From assembly GCA_937859515.1 (NCBI GenBank), contig CALMAK010000011.1:1-64000 (forward strand): a stretch of DNA of 64,000 nucleotides, written 5' to 3'. This DNA comes from an uncultured Candidatus Saccharibacteria bacterium (GTDB lineage: Bacteria; Patescibacteriota; Saccharimonadia; Saccharimonadales; Saccharimonadaceae). The translations under genes were made by a program, and so were the position numbers. This document shows, piece after piece, positions 8,647 through 18,860 of this stretch. The notes beneath the pieces were generated by a model that saw only the letters and a list, made by a program, of their open reading frames with translations, made no database searches and was not told where the DNA came from. The stretch's first letter is position 1, and every line of letters begins with the position of its first letter.

Positions 8647-11600
8647 ATGAATTTCGAATCTCGTTATAAAACTCTTAATGACAATCAACGCCTTGCTGTT
8701 GATGCGATTGATGGGCCCGTCATGGTCATCGCAGGGCCTGGCACAGGCAAAACTGAGCTTCTAGGTATGCGCGCTGCTAACATCCTCAAAAAGACCGACA
8801 CACTGCCCGAAAGCATCCTATGCCTCACATTCACCGAAAGCGGAGCACATGCCATGCGCGAGCGTCTGGCAAGTATCATCGGTAAGGATGCCTACAAGGT
8901 CGCGATTCATACCTTCCACAGCTTTGGTACTGAGATTATCAACCAACATAGCGAGTTCTTCTATCACGGTGCAAATTTCCGGCCAGCCGATGATTTATCA
9001 AGCTATGAAATTATCAAGAAGATTCTCGACGAATTAGATTACAGCAATCCACTTGCCGGCAAAATGAACGGCGAATATACACATATTCGTGATATCACGA
9101 CGGCCATCTCGGAGCTAAAGAAGAGTGGTCTTACCAGCGACGAGTTACTGCAAGTACTCGACAGCAACGACTTAGTACTTGATACAAGTGAAGCAAAACT
9201 GCAAGATGTCTTTAGTGCGCGGATCGGCGCCACCACACTGGCACGCCTCGTCCCTGTCGCAGGTGAGATTGCCGACATCACACCACCCGCGTTGCCGCCC
9301 GGGCTAACACCACTCACGAACACCATCGCACTCAGCTTGGCGCATGCCATCGACGAAGCCACGGAAAATAACTCAACCAAGCCAATTACTGCCTGGAAAA
9401 ACCGCTGGATGGAAAAAAATGCTGAGGGGACGCCAGTATTCAAAGACCGCAAACGTCACGAAAAACTACGTTCGTTAAGTTATGTATATTTCCAATACCT
9501 CGCACGCATGCAAGAGGCTGAGCTATACGACTATGATGATATGATCCTGCGCGTCGTACATGCCATGGAAGTATTTGATGACCTCAGGTTCAATTTGCAG
9601 GAAAAATACCAATACATCATGGTTGACGAGTTCCAAGATACCAGCTTGGCGCAGATGCGTATCCTTGATAACCTCACCAACAACCCCGCGCAAGAGGATA
9701 CGCCGAATATCCTTGTCGTAGGCGATGATGATCAAGCGATTTACAGCTTCCAAGGTGCCGATATTAGCAACATTCTGTCATTCCGTGACAGGTACAGTAA
9801 AGTAAAGCTTATTACGTTGACCGATAACTACCGCTCAGCGACACCAATTCTCAACACAGCTCGGTCGATTATCACTCAAGGAGCTGACCGCCTTGAACGA
9901 TATATCGACGAACTCGACAAGACGTTGACACCTCATCGGGATGGTACGACTGAAGTATCCCTATTATCCGCACCGACCACCAGTGATGAACGCAGTTGGA
10001 TGATACACGAGATCGCATCACGTCTTAAGCGCGGCGATGACCCACAAGAAATTGCCGTTCTGGCACGCCGCCATCACGAAATTATCGCCTTACTGCCATA
10101 CTTTGCTGCCGCGGGTATTCCCGTTTCGTATGAACGTCGTGATAATGTTCTTGAAATCACGCCCGTATTGCTCATTGAACAATTAGCCCGAATTATTGTA
10201 CTACTTGGCGACCAGAAGCTACAGGAAGCTGATGCGTTGCTGCCTGAGTTATTATCGCACCCCGCCTGGCGAATACCACCATCCGACCTCTGGAAACTCA
10301 GCACTACTGCCTACGACAGTCACATGCGCTGGTTCGACGCCTTAGCAACCATGAAGCAATTTACACCACTCCATCAATGGCTCATCGAACAAATTGCTGC
10401 GTCCCATTATCAACCACTGGAATATATTTTAGATACATTAATCGGTACACCAAGTGCCACGACACCCGAAATCGAGTCGGATGACACCGACGATGCGTTT
10501 GCCGAACCAACACCAACACCATTTACTTCACCACTGTATGAATACTTTTTTGGCGCAGAAGCGCTAGCTGGCGACCCAAACGAATACTTGACCTACCTAG
10601 AAGGTCTGCGTACGATTCGTAGCGCACTACGTGATTATCAGTCAGACACTCAACCAACATTGGCCACGTTTATTGCATTCATTGACCTTTACCGCGAAAC
10701 TGGCGGTGTCCTAACTTCAGCCCGCCAAGTTGGCACTTCCTCGGCTGCTGCAATTCAACTGATGAGCGCACACAAATCAAAAGGTCTTGAGTTTGACACC
10801 GTCTTTATTACTGGCGCAGTTGACTCAATGTGGGGCGAACGAGTACGGGGCAAAAGCCGTCTCATTTCATATCCCGAAAACCTGCCCCTCAGCCCAGCAG
10901 GTGATTCGCCCGATGAGCGTTTGCGTCTATTCTTTGTTGCGGCAACCCGTGCTAAAAAAGAATTGCTCATCAGTTATGCCGAGGCAAATGATGATGGCAA
11001 ACCACTCGATCGCGCCGGATTTCTATTAAGCATTGGTGATGCACAACCGATCACACAGAAGAGCGACGCAGCAAACTTGCGGTCAAGCGCCGAACAGCGC
11101 TGGTACACCGCTGTCACCACGCCTTCGTCCGACCTTCACGAACTTTTAGGGCCAACGCTAGAACGCTACAAATTAAGCGCCACACACCTTGGCAACTTCC
11201 TCGACGTGACACGTGGCGGTCCACAGACATTCCTCCTCAACAACCTCTTGCGCTTTCCGCAGGCAATGAGCGCACCAGCCGCCTACGGATCAGCCATTCA
11301 TGGAACCTTGCAGCGCGCTCATGCACACCTGACGGCAACAGGGAAGTACCGCGCCACTGAAGATATTATTCGTGACTTCGAGACCCTCCTTGCCGACTAT
11401 CGGCTGGATGATGCAACCCGTGAGGCACTGTTACAAAAGGGAATCGACACTCTCGGCATCTTTTTAACCGAAAAATACCATTCGTTTACACCCAACCAAA
11501 AATCCGAGCTAGGATTCGCCAATCAACAATCAATCGTTGATGGTGCTCACCTGACCGGTAACCTCGACCTTGTCGATATTGATACGAGCTCAAAAACAAT

Positions 11601-11970
11601 GACCGTCACTGATTACAAAACAGGCCATCCCGTACGCGATTGGAAGGGCAAGACTGATTACGAAAAGATTAAGCTTCATAAATATCGCCAGCAGCTGATG
11701 TTTTATAAATTACTCGTCGAGCATTCGCGTGATTATGGGTCATACTCAGTCATAAAAGGTGTCTTGCAATTTGTCGAACCTACTAAAGATAGGCAGATTC
11801 TTGCCCTCGAGGATGATTTTCAGGCGGCAGAGCTGGATGAATTCCGTCAATTACTGACAGTTGTATGGAAAAAAATTACCACGCTTGACCTTCCGAATAT
11901 TGACACCTACGAACCAAATTACAAGGGTATCATGGCATTTGAGCGCGATTTAATTGACGAGAATATATAG
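8647..11970 (+). CDS. UvrD/Rep-type helicase fused to PD-(D/E)XK nuclease
   Basis: 1107 residues. SF1A helicase motifs appear in order: I (GPGTGKT, about 30-36), Ia (TFTESGAHAMRERL), II (VDEFQDTS, near 326), III (GDDDQAIYSFQGA), IV (LTDNYRS), V (HKSKGLEFDTVF, near 708) and VI (FFVAATRAKKEL). The last ~230 residues carry a RecB/AddB-like nuclease with NLDLVDID and VTDYKTG (about 970-990), followed by a basic/aromatic QLMFYK helix. This architecture unwinds DNA 3' to 5' and cuts it, as in AddAB-like end processing and recombination. No partner subunit is nearby. TACAAT (8634-8639) ends 7 nt before the ATG, so it is probably leaderless. Confidence 0.92.
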   Translation: MNFESRYKTLNDNQRLAVDAIDGPVMVIAGPGTGKTELLGMRAANILKKTDTLPESILCLTFTESGAHAMRERLASIIGKDAYKVAIHTFHSFGTEIINQHSEFFYHGANFRPADDLSSYEIIKKILDELDYSNPLAGKMNGEYTHIRDITTAISELKKSGLTSDELLQVLDSNDLVLDTSEAKLQDVFSARIGATTLARLVPVAGEIADITPPALPPGLTPLTNTIALSLAHAIDEATENNSTKPITAWKNRWMEKNAEGTPVFKDRKRHEKLRSLSYVYFQYLARMQEAELYDYDDMILRVVHAMEVFDDLRFNLQEKYQYIMVDEFQDTSLAQMRILDNLTNNPAQEDTPNILVVGDDDQAIYSFQGADISNILSFRDRYSKVKLITLTDNYRSATPILNTARSIITQGADRLERYIDELDKTLTPHRDGTTEVSLLSAPTTSDERSWMIHEIASRLKRGDDPQEIAVLARRHHEIIALLPYFAAAGIPVSYERRDNVLEITPVLLIEQLARIIVLLGDQKLQEADALLPELLSHPAWRIPPSDLWKLSTTAYDSHMRWFDALATMKQFTPLHQWLIEQIAASHYQPLEYILDTLIGTPSATTPEIESDDTDDAFAEPTPTPFTSPLYEYFFGAEALAGDPNEYLTYLEGLRTIRSALRDYQSDTQPTLATFIAFIDLYRETGGVLTSARQVGTSSAAAIQLMSAHKSKGLEFDTVFITGAVDSMWGERVRGKSRLISYPENLPLSPAGDSPDERLRLFFVAATRAKKELLISYAEANDDGKPLDRAGFLLSIGDAQPITQKSDAANLRSSAEQRWYTAVTTPSSDLHELLGPTLERYKLSATHLGNFLDVTRGGPQTFLLNNLLRFPQAMSAPAAYGSAIHGTLQRAHAHLTATGKYRATEDIIRDFETLLADYRLDDATREALLQKGIDTLGIFLTEKYHSFTPNQKSELGFANQQSIVDGAHLTGNLDLVDIDTSSKTMTVTDYKTGHPVRDWKGKTDYEKIKLHKYRQQLMFYKLLVEHSRDYGSYSVIKGVLQFVEPTKDRQILALEDDFQAAELDEFRQLLTVVWKKITTLDLPNIDTYEPNYKGIMAFERDLIDENI

Positions 11971-11982
11971 ATATGCTATAAT
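11954..11982 (+). promoter_or_regulatory. Promoter TTGACG-17-TATAAT
   Basis: The -35 (11954-11959) and -10 (11977-11982) are spaced exactly 17 nt and lie over the end of the helicase gene. Transcription would begin near 11989, with no open reading frame immediately downstream. Confidence 0.65.
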
Positions 11983-11988
11983 AAAAGA

Positions 11989-12068
11989 GTAGGCGTTTGA
12001 GAAGTGCGTGCTCTGGCAAGCAGAAATCCCTGATTGACAGTGTTCGCACCTCTCCGTCTCGTTTTTTT
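11989..12068 (+). ncRNA. Putative ~80-nt hairpin RNA with its own promoter and terminator
   Basis: Downstream of a near-consensus promoter, 11999-12008 pairs with 12045-12054 (10 bp, one mismatch). The helix continues inward through CTG/CAG and CAA/TTG pairs, and the unit ends in seven T residues (12062-12068). I compared the loop with the conserved SRP, 6S, tmRNA and RNase P cores and found no match. It could be an independent small RNA or an attenuator for the element that begins at 12069. Confidence 0.45.
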
Positions 12069-12229
12069 GACAAGAGATAGTGTACCATGTTGTGGCCACA
12101 AACCACGATAAGCTGGGCGCCGCCCCTCCTGGGGAAAAGCGGCCTCTGGGGGTGCCGCGATAAAGAAGTGGTGATACGAAACACAACGACGTGTTTATAA
12201 TCGCAACTTCGGGCGGCGCCCGCCAAACC

Positions 12230-12291
12230 GTCGCTGCTGCGCACATTCCTCTGACGACAATGGTGTCGTTACGAATGTGCGCAGCAGCGAC
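12230..12291 (+). promoter_or_regulatory. 19-bp hairpin in leader of zinc-finger gene
   Basis: An exact 19-bp stem (12230-12248/12273-12291) encloses a nested 6-bp hairpin (12254-12259/12264-12269). It starts ~30 nt after a TATAAT hexamer (12194-12199) and ends 23 nt before the ribosome binding site. Likely roles are mRNA stabilisation, attenuation or protein binding. Confidence 0.55.
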
Positions 12292-12329
12292 ACCTCATTC
12301 CTACAAGACCACCCGAGGAGGTGATCACT

Positions 12330-12494
12330 ATGGCATGTACGCCATGTCGCAACCTGGGCTACACCGGCAGCAGGTCGTGTTCGACCTGCTCGGGTACCGG
12401 CGATACCGCCAAGGTCGGGGAAGTCTCGAAGACCTGCACCAAGTGTGCTGGCTCCGGGCGCCTCTGTTCCACGTGCGGTAAAGCCGACGTGTAG
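12330..12494 (+). CDS. Orphan DnaJ-type zinc-finger microprotein, 54 aa
   Basis: Four CXXC pairs occur at residues 3-6, 17-20, 36-39 and 46-49. The second and third are exact CXXCXGXG motifs (CSTCSGTG and CTKCAGSG), the signature of the DnaJ/Hsp40 cysteine-rich domain, which binds two zinc ions. No J domain or substrate domain is attached: the whole protein is the zinc finger. GAGGAGGTGATC gives a near-perfect Shine-Dalgarno site 6-7 nt before the ATG. About three quarters of codons end in G or C, against roughly half in neighbours. It may be a zinc-binding adaptor, a chaperone modulator or an RNA-binding peptide; function is unknown. The coding call is strong because the motif spacing is preserved. 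Confidence 0.85.
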   Translation: MACTPCRNLGYTGSRSCSTCSGTGDTAKVGEVSKTCTKCAGSGRLCSTCGKADV

Positions 12495-12559
12495 CAGTCA
12501 TATGAGACGTTTTACCCCCGGGTAACTCGAAAAAAGGACATACCGCACTATCTCTTGTC

Positions 12560-12610
12560 CATCTCACTGGTTTCATATACTTATGTGAACCCAGTGAGAT
12601 GTTTTTGTTT
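12560..12610 (+). terminator. Rho-independent terminator of zinc-finger unit
   Basis: An 11-bp stem (12560-12570 with 12591-12601) encloses further pairing in the loop and is followed by TTTTTGTTT. It lies immediately outside the right inverted repeat. Confidence 0.8.
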
Positions 12611-12627
12611 GGTACAATATAATGAGT

Positions 12628-13716
12628 ATGAAAAATATTTGGCACAACCTACCACGTCCATTTTTTATTCTTGCCCCCATGGAGGCGGTAACTGATGTCG
12701 TGTTTCGTCATGTCGTAAAAAAAGCCGCCGCACCAGATCTCTTTTTTACCGAATTCACCAACGCCACTGGCTGGGTACACGCTGGCGAAAAGGCTATTCG
12801 TGGGCGTCTCATTAAAACCGAAGATGAAAATCCAATCATTGCACAAATATGGGGTGGGGAAGTTGGTGATATGGCACGCCTTGCCGAATACTGCCGCGAG
12901 TTAGGGTATCAAGGTATCGACATCAATATGGGATGTCCAGCCAAAAGTGCCGTTAAATCTGGCGGTTCAGCCCTGATTCGCAATCCAGAACTTGCCGCTG
13001 CCGCTATTGCTGCCGCAAAAACCGCAGGACTACCTGTTAGTGTCAAAACACGTCTCGGCTATACACATATTGCCGAATGGCGCGACTGGCTGACACATTT
13101 ACTACGCCAGGATATCGTTAATCTTACCATCCATTTGCGCACCAAAAAGGAAATGAGCAAAGTCCCAGCACACTTTGAACTCATCCCTGAAATCGTTGCC
13201 TTGCGCGATGAGATTGCTCCTCATACATTATTGACCATCAACGGGGATATTCGCGACCGTGCGCATGGCGAAGAACTCGTGGAACAATATGGTGTTGATG
13301 GCGTGATGATTGGACGAGGGATTTTTCATAATCCCTTCGCATTCGCCGCTACCCGTGCTGGCGTGCCTGGAGCTGTAGAGCCGTTCGACACCTCTTTTTC
13401 GGAAACATCTGCAGCCCAAGTCTCTCTGGGGCTGCCAAGGGCCCTCGCCGAGACGTGGCGCGAAGCCGTTGATGAAAAAGATGGTATCGAAAAAGGCGAA
13501 CGGGACAACAGGAGCGATGCCAAAACCGACCTCCTTAATCTCCTCAATTACCACCTCGATCTCTACGACCAATGGCAACCACAGTTGCAGCGACCTTTTG
13601 AGACCCTCAAACGCTTTTTCAAAATATACATACGTGATTTTGACGGCGCATCCGAACTTCGTAATCAATTAATGCAAACAAAAAGCACCGATGAGGTGCG
13701 CAAATTGCTGGAATAA
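12628..13716 (+). CDS. dus: tRNA-dihydrouridine synthase
   Basis: FMN-dependent reduction of uridine to dihydrouridine in tRNA D-loops. The TIM-barrel opens with FILAPMEAVTD. The MGCPAK motif carries the catalytic Cys (near residue 103), then come SVKTRLGY, the INGDI phosphate loop and GVMIGRGIFHNPF. A C-terminal helical domain completes the fold. The length (~362 aa) is usual. Two ATGs are possible, 12622 and 12628. TACAAT (12613-12618, TGG-extended) lies 9 nt before the second, matching the spacing seen at many genes here, so I prefer 12628. Confidence 0.92.
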   Translation: MKNIWHNLPRPFFILAPMEAVTDVVFRHVVKKAAAPDLFFTEFTNATGWVHAGEKAIRGRLIKTEDENPIIAQIWGGEVGDMARLAEYCRELGYQGIDINMGCPAKSAVKSGGSALIRNPELAAAAIAAAKTAGLPVSVKTRLGYTHIAEWRDWLTHLLRQDIVNLTIHLRTKKEMSKVPAHFELIPEIVALRDEIAPHTLLTINGDIRDRAHGEELVEQYGVDGVMIGRGIFHNPFAFAATRAGVPGAVEPFDTSFSETSAAQVSLGLPRALAETWREAVDEKDGIEKGERDNRSDAKTDLLNLLNYHLDLYDQWQPQLQRPFETLKRFFKIYIRDFDGASELRNQLMQTKSTDEVRKLLE

Positions 13717-13742
13717 GTCACAAGTAGACAAGCTCAGAGTGA

Positions 13743-13779
13743 CGGGACGAGTGCTGCAGCTAGGGCAGCACTCGTCCCG
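13743..13779 (-). terminator. Terminator of plsC-like gene
   Basis: A perfect 14-bp GC-rich stem (13743-13756 with 13766-13779) begins a few bases after the stop codon. It is not followed by a strong T-run. Confidence 0.65.
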
Positions 13780-13782
13780 TTG

Positions 13783-14481
13783 TCACTTCTTGCGAGGTAC
13801 CGGGAAGTACTGATCAACGTACTCGTTGTCTGAGAGACGAGTGATCTCCTTCATCAGGACGCTGGTGATCGTCCGTGACAAGGCAGCCTCAAGCGCCTTG
13901 TCAGCCAGCTTTGAGTGCCCCGCCATCTCCTGGTAATGCAGCGGATCGATCGGCTTGCCGATGACCATCGTTGCGCGTCCCGGACGCAGCAACTTTTTGC
14001 CAGGTGGATTGAACTTGGTCATGCCGACCAACCCAATGGGCACAATCGGCACGCCACCACCACGAATCGCCGTGCGTGCAACTCCGGTATGTCCCTTGTG
14101 AACGCGGCCATCGAGCGAGCGCGTCCCTTCAGGATAGATGGCCATGATGCCGCCAGCCCGCAGGATGGCAGCACCTTTCTCGATCGCCTCGTTCGCAGCA
14201 CGGGCATCCGTGCGCGACAACGGCACCTGTCCCGTGTTCGTCATGAACCACGCGTGCACAGGACTCTTGTCCCAGTACTCGGCCTTGGCGAAGAAATGAA
14301 TCTTCACCTCGTTGAGATAGCTGGCGATCAGTGCCGATTCCAGTTCCGTCGTGTGCGGACCTGGCGCGAGAATGTATGGACCCTCCTTGGGCAAGTTTTC
14401 ACGACCCACCACGTCGACGCGAAACGCAAGCCGCAGTGGTGGCCCCATAATGACATTGCGGAATGTATCATTCCAGTCCAT
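13783..14481 (-). CDS. plsC: PlsC-like 1-acyl-glycerol-3-phosphate acyltransferase
   Basis: 232 residues. Lysophosphatidic-acid-acyltransferase motifs are present in order: I (H43, with Glu at 48, so HX4E where the family has HX4D), II (GQVPLSRTDA, ~87-96), III (YPEGTRS, ~118-124) and IV (VPIVPIGLVG, ~145). It would transfer an acyl chain to lysophosphatidate at the membrane. The Asp-to-Glu change in the catalytic motif is unusual and may alter activity. The gene is GC-rich and monocistronic, unlike the flanking dus and atp genes, and suggests transfer from a high-GC donor. No other lipid-synthesis gene is nearby. Confidence 0.85.
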   Translation of the reverse strand: MDWNDTFRNVIMGPPLRLAFRVDVVGRENLPKEGPYILAPGPHTTELESALIASYLNEVKIHFFAKAEYWDKSPVHAWFMTNTGQVPLSRTDARAANEAIEKGAAILRAGGIMAIYPEGTRSLDGRVHKGHTGVARTAIRGGGVPIVPIGLVGMTKFNPPGKKLLRPGRATMVIGKPIDPLHYQEMAGHSKLADKALEAALSRTITSVLMKEITRLSDNEYVDQYFPVPRKK

Positions 14482-14533
14482 GGAGTAGCCTTTCTTGTCT
14501 ACTTGTGAGGTTCAACGGGGGTTAGAACCCGCA

Positions 14534-14556
14534 GAAGACCTACGGCGTAGGTCTTC
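14534..14556 (-). promoter_or_regulatory. 10-bp hairpin in plsC-like leader
   Basis: A perfect 10-bp stem with a 3-nt loop (14534-14543/14547-14556) lies at the predicted transcript start of the plsC-like unit. It could also end atp transcripts. Confidence 0.45.
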
Positions 14557-14559
14557 ATA

Positions 14560-14588
14560 AGCGTAAAACAACAGAGGTCATTTTGCAA
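14560..14588 (-). promoter_or_regulatory. Possible promoter TTGCAA-17-TACGCT for plsC-like gene
   Basis: On the minus strand the -35 is 14583-14588 and the -10 is 14560-14565, spaced 17 nt. The -10 match is moderate. A hairpin (14580-14601) directly after the atpC stop overlaps the -35 and may end the atp mRNA. Confidence 0.4.
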
Positions 14589-14604
14589 GCACAAGCAAAA
14601 TTGC

Positions 14605-15027
14605 CTAGCGACGCTTGCGTCTGCGTAGTTCTGCAACCTTCAGGCGAACCTGGTGACGATCAATCAATTGATGCGCTTTCTCAAGTTCAATTTGATCGTC
14701 CGTCTCATCGCGAAGTTTCATCGCACGCTCAAGTGCTGCACGTGATTCGGCCTCGATAATCTCTTCGCCATGCTCAGCCTCGTCAACCAAGATGCGGATT
14801 CGCTTACCAGATATCTCAACCACACCGCCACTAATCGCAAAAAACTCCGTACGATCATCGCCATCATCCTTACGGTTGCGTACCGAAATCACACCAGGTA
14901 CAGCAATCGCCACAAGATCCTCATGATCAGGGAAGACGCCGATTTCACCTTCCGTTGTTGGAATATTCGCCTGATAAATCTCCTGATCAAGCTTCACCCC
15001 AGTTAACGTGACGAGTTCAAGCCTCAT
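14605..15027 (-). CDS. atpC: ATP synthase epsilon subunit
   Basis: 140 residues. The N-terminal beta-sandwich (MRLELVTLTGVKLDQEIYQANIPTTEGEIGVFPDHEDLV) is typical. It carries an unusual insertion, RNRKDDGDDRTEFFAISGGVVEISGKR, where the family has a short turn. The C-terminal helical hairpin is long and ends in a highly basic tail (VAELRRRKRR). Epsilon couples gamma to the c-ring and can inhibit ATP hydrolysis. It is the last gene of the operon, 2 nt after atpD. Confidence 0.92.
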   Translation of the reverse strand: MRLELVTLTGVKLDQEIYQANIPTTEGEIGVFPDHEDLVAIAVPGVISVRNRKDDGDDRTEFFAISGGVVEISGKRIRILVDEAEHGEEIIEAESRAALERAMKLRDETDDQIELEKAHQLIDRHQVRLKVAELRRRKRR

Positions 15028-15029
15028 TA

Positions 15030-17324
<2,295 letters not shown>

Positions 17325-17325
<1 letters not shown>

Positions 17326-18851
17326 TAGTCTTCAAACCCCTTCGCAACAGACTTTGTTGCTGAATCAATGAGCTCCACTAATTCATCAGATGGCTTGTCA
17401 CCCTTATTGAGTTCACGCATTTCGGCCTTGTGATCGCCCCATAGCTTTGCGATCAATGCAGCCTGAGCTTCCTTAATTCGATCAGGATCAACGACGTCGA
17501 ATAGGCCACTCGTTACAGCATGGATGCTTACAAACTGTTCCCATACACCCATTGGCTGGTACTGTAATTGCTTCAACAATTCAGTCAAGCGACGACCGCG
17601 GTCAATCTGTGACTTGGTCGCATCATCAAGGTCACTGCCAAATTGCGCAAATGAGGCAAGTTCGCGGAATTGCGAAAGTCCCAGCTTTAGGTTGCCGCCA
17701 ACGCTCTTGACGGCCTTGGTTTGCGCAGCACCACCAACACGTGATACCGAAAGACCTGCCGAGATTGCTGGGCGGATACCCTGATAGAACAAGTCCGTCT
17801 CAAGGAAAATCTGGCCGTCGGTAATCGAGATCACGTTAGTTGGAATGTACGCTGAAATATCACCAGCCTGCGTTTCAATAATCGGTAGGGCAGTTAACGA
17901 ACCAGCACCTAAGTCATCACTCAATTTTGCTGAACGCTCCAAAAGGCGAGAGTGCAGATAGAAAACGTCACCTGGGAACGCCTCGCGTCCTGGTGGACGA
18001 CGAAGGAGCAGCGACATTTGGCGATACGCTACGGCGTGCTTAGTAAGATCATCATAGATCATCAAAGCGTGTTCGCCATTGTCACGGAAATACTCACCCA
18101 TGGCAGTACCGGCATATGGCGCAAGGTATAGCAGGGAAGCCGAGTCACTTGGACTGGTTGCAACAATAATGGTCTGATCCATCACGCCTTCTTCTTTGAG
18201 ACGATCAACAAGACGTGCAATCTTTGAGAGTTTCTGGCCAATGGCCACATACACATTCACTACGCTAGTCTTTTGCTTGGCTTGGTTAATCATTGTATCG
18301 ATGGCGATTGCCGTCTTACCCGTCTGACGGTCACCAATAATCAGCTCTCGCTGTCCGCGACCAATAGGGAACATCGCATCAATTGATACAATGCCCGTCA
18401 TCAACGGTTCGTGCACCGATTTTCGACCCATCACACCAATCGCTTCACGCTCAACAACACCGCGCTGTTTAGTTTTGATCGCCGGACCGCCATCCAGTGG
18501 GCGACCAAGTGGATCAACCACGCGCCCCAACAGCTCTGGACCAACCGGCACCGACAATGTCTCACCCTTGAGGGTCACACGGGCACCAGCCTTAACTTCG
18601 CTATCATTACCAAGAAGCACTGCACCGATTTCATCTTCATTCAAGTTCAATGCAAACGCCTCAACATCGCCAGCATCTGACTCAATCGTCAATACTTCGC
18701 TGTATCCAGCACTCTGCAACCCGTGGACCCATGCCACACCGTCACCAACTCGCGTGACAATACCAACTTTTTCAAGACCCTCGGTCGTTTCAAGCTGAAC
18801 AATCGCATCACGGAGATCACGGGATAATTCTGTTACTGAAAGTTTCGTCAT
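17325..18851 (-). CDS. atpA: ATP synthase alpha subunit
   Basis: 508 residues, full length. The non-catalytic nucleotide site GDRQTGKT is at 173-180, and the signature [17 protein letters not shown] lies near 365. It alternates with beta in the F1 head. Spacing to atpH is 9 nt and contains an AGGAG site. Confidence 0.97.
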
Positions 18852-18860
18852 GTTCTCTCC

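Larger units (their letters stand above)
12069..12559 (+). other. 491-bp structured element bounded by 14-bp inverted repeats
   Basis: The ends 12069-12082 and 12546-12559 are exact reverse complements (14 bp). Inside, 12115-12125 pairs with 12211-12221 (11 bp), 12139-12143 with 12154-12158 (5 bp), 12179-12184 with 12191-12196 (6 bp), and 12230-12248 with 12273-12291 (19 bp, exact, with a further 6-bp hairpin in its loop). The 3' part holds the zinc-finger peptide gene at 12330. Local GC content is much higher than in the flanks. It could be a large RNA closed by its end helix, or a small mobile cassette. No target duplication is obvious at the borders. Confidence 0.6.
13718..14508 (-). repeat. 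plsC-like unit framed by exact 15-bp inverted repeats
   Basis: 13718-13732 and 14494-14508 are perfect reverse complements. The left arm lies beyond the gene's terminator and the right arm 12 nt before its start codon. In the mRNA the two arms could close the message into a loop. Alternatively they are the ends of an inserted cassette. The sequence is not the same as the 14-bp repeat at 12069, although both contain GACAAG. Confidence 0.6.

Noticed and set aside
11989-12068. Signal recognition particle RNA
   Set aside because: The hairpin lacks the conserved domain IV asymmetric loop and GNRA-type tetraloop.
11930-12246. Two overlapping minus-strand frames of about 100 codons
   Set aside because: They lie in the structured RNA region, overlap each other, and have no ribosome site or protein-like composition.
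13915-14508. 197-codon plus-strand frame opposite the plsC-like gene
   Set aside because: Antisense shadow of a GC-rich gene; the minus-strand product has clear acyltransferase motifs.
14510-14560. tRNA-like T-arm near GGGGGTTAGAACCC
   Set aside because: The loop does not match the T-loop consensus and no anticodon or acceptor arms are present.
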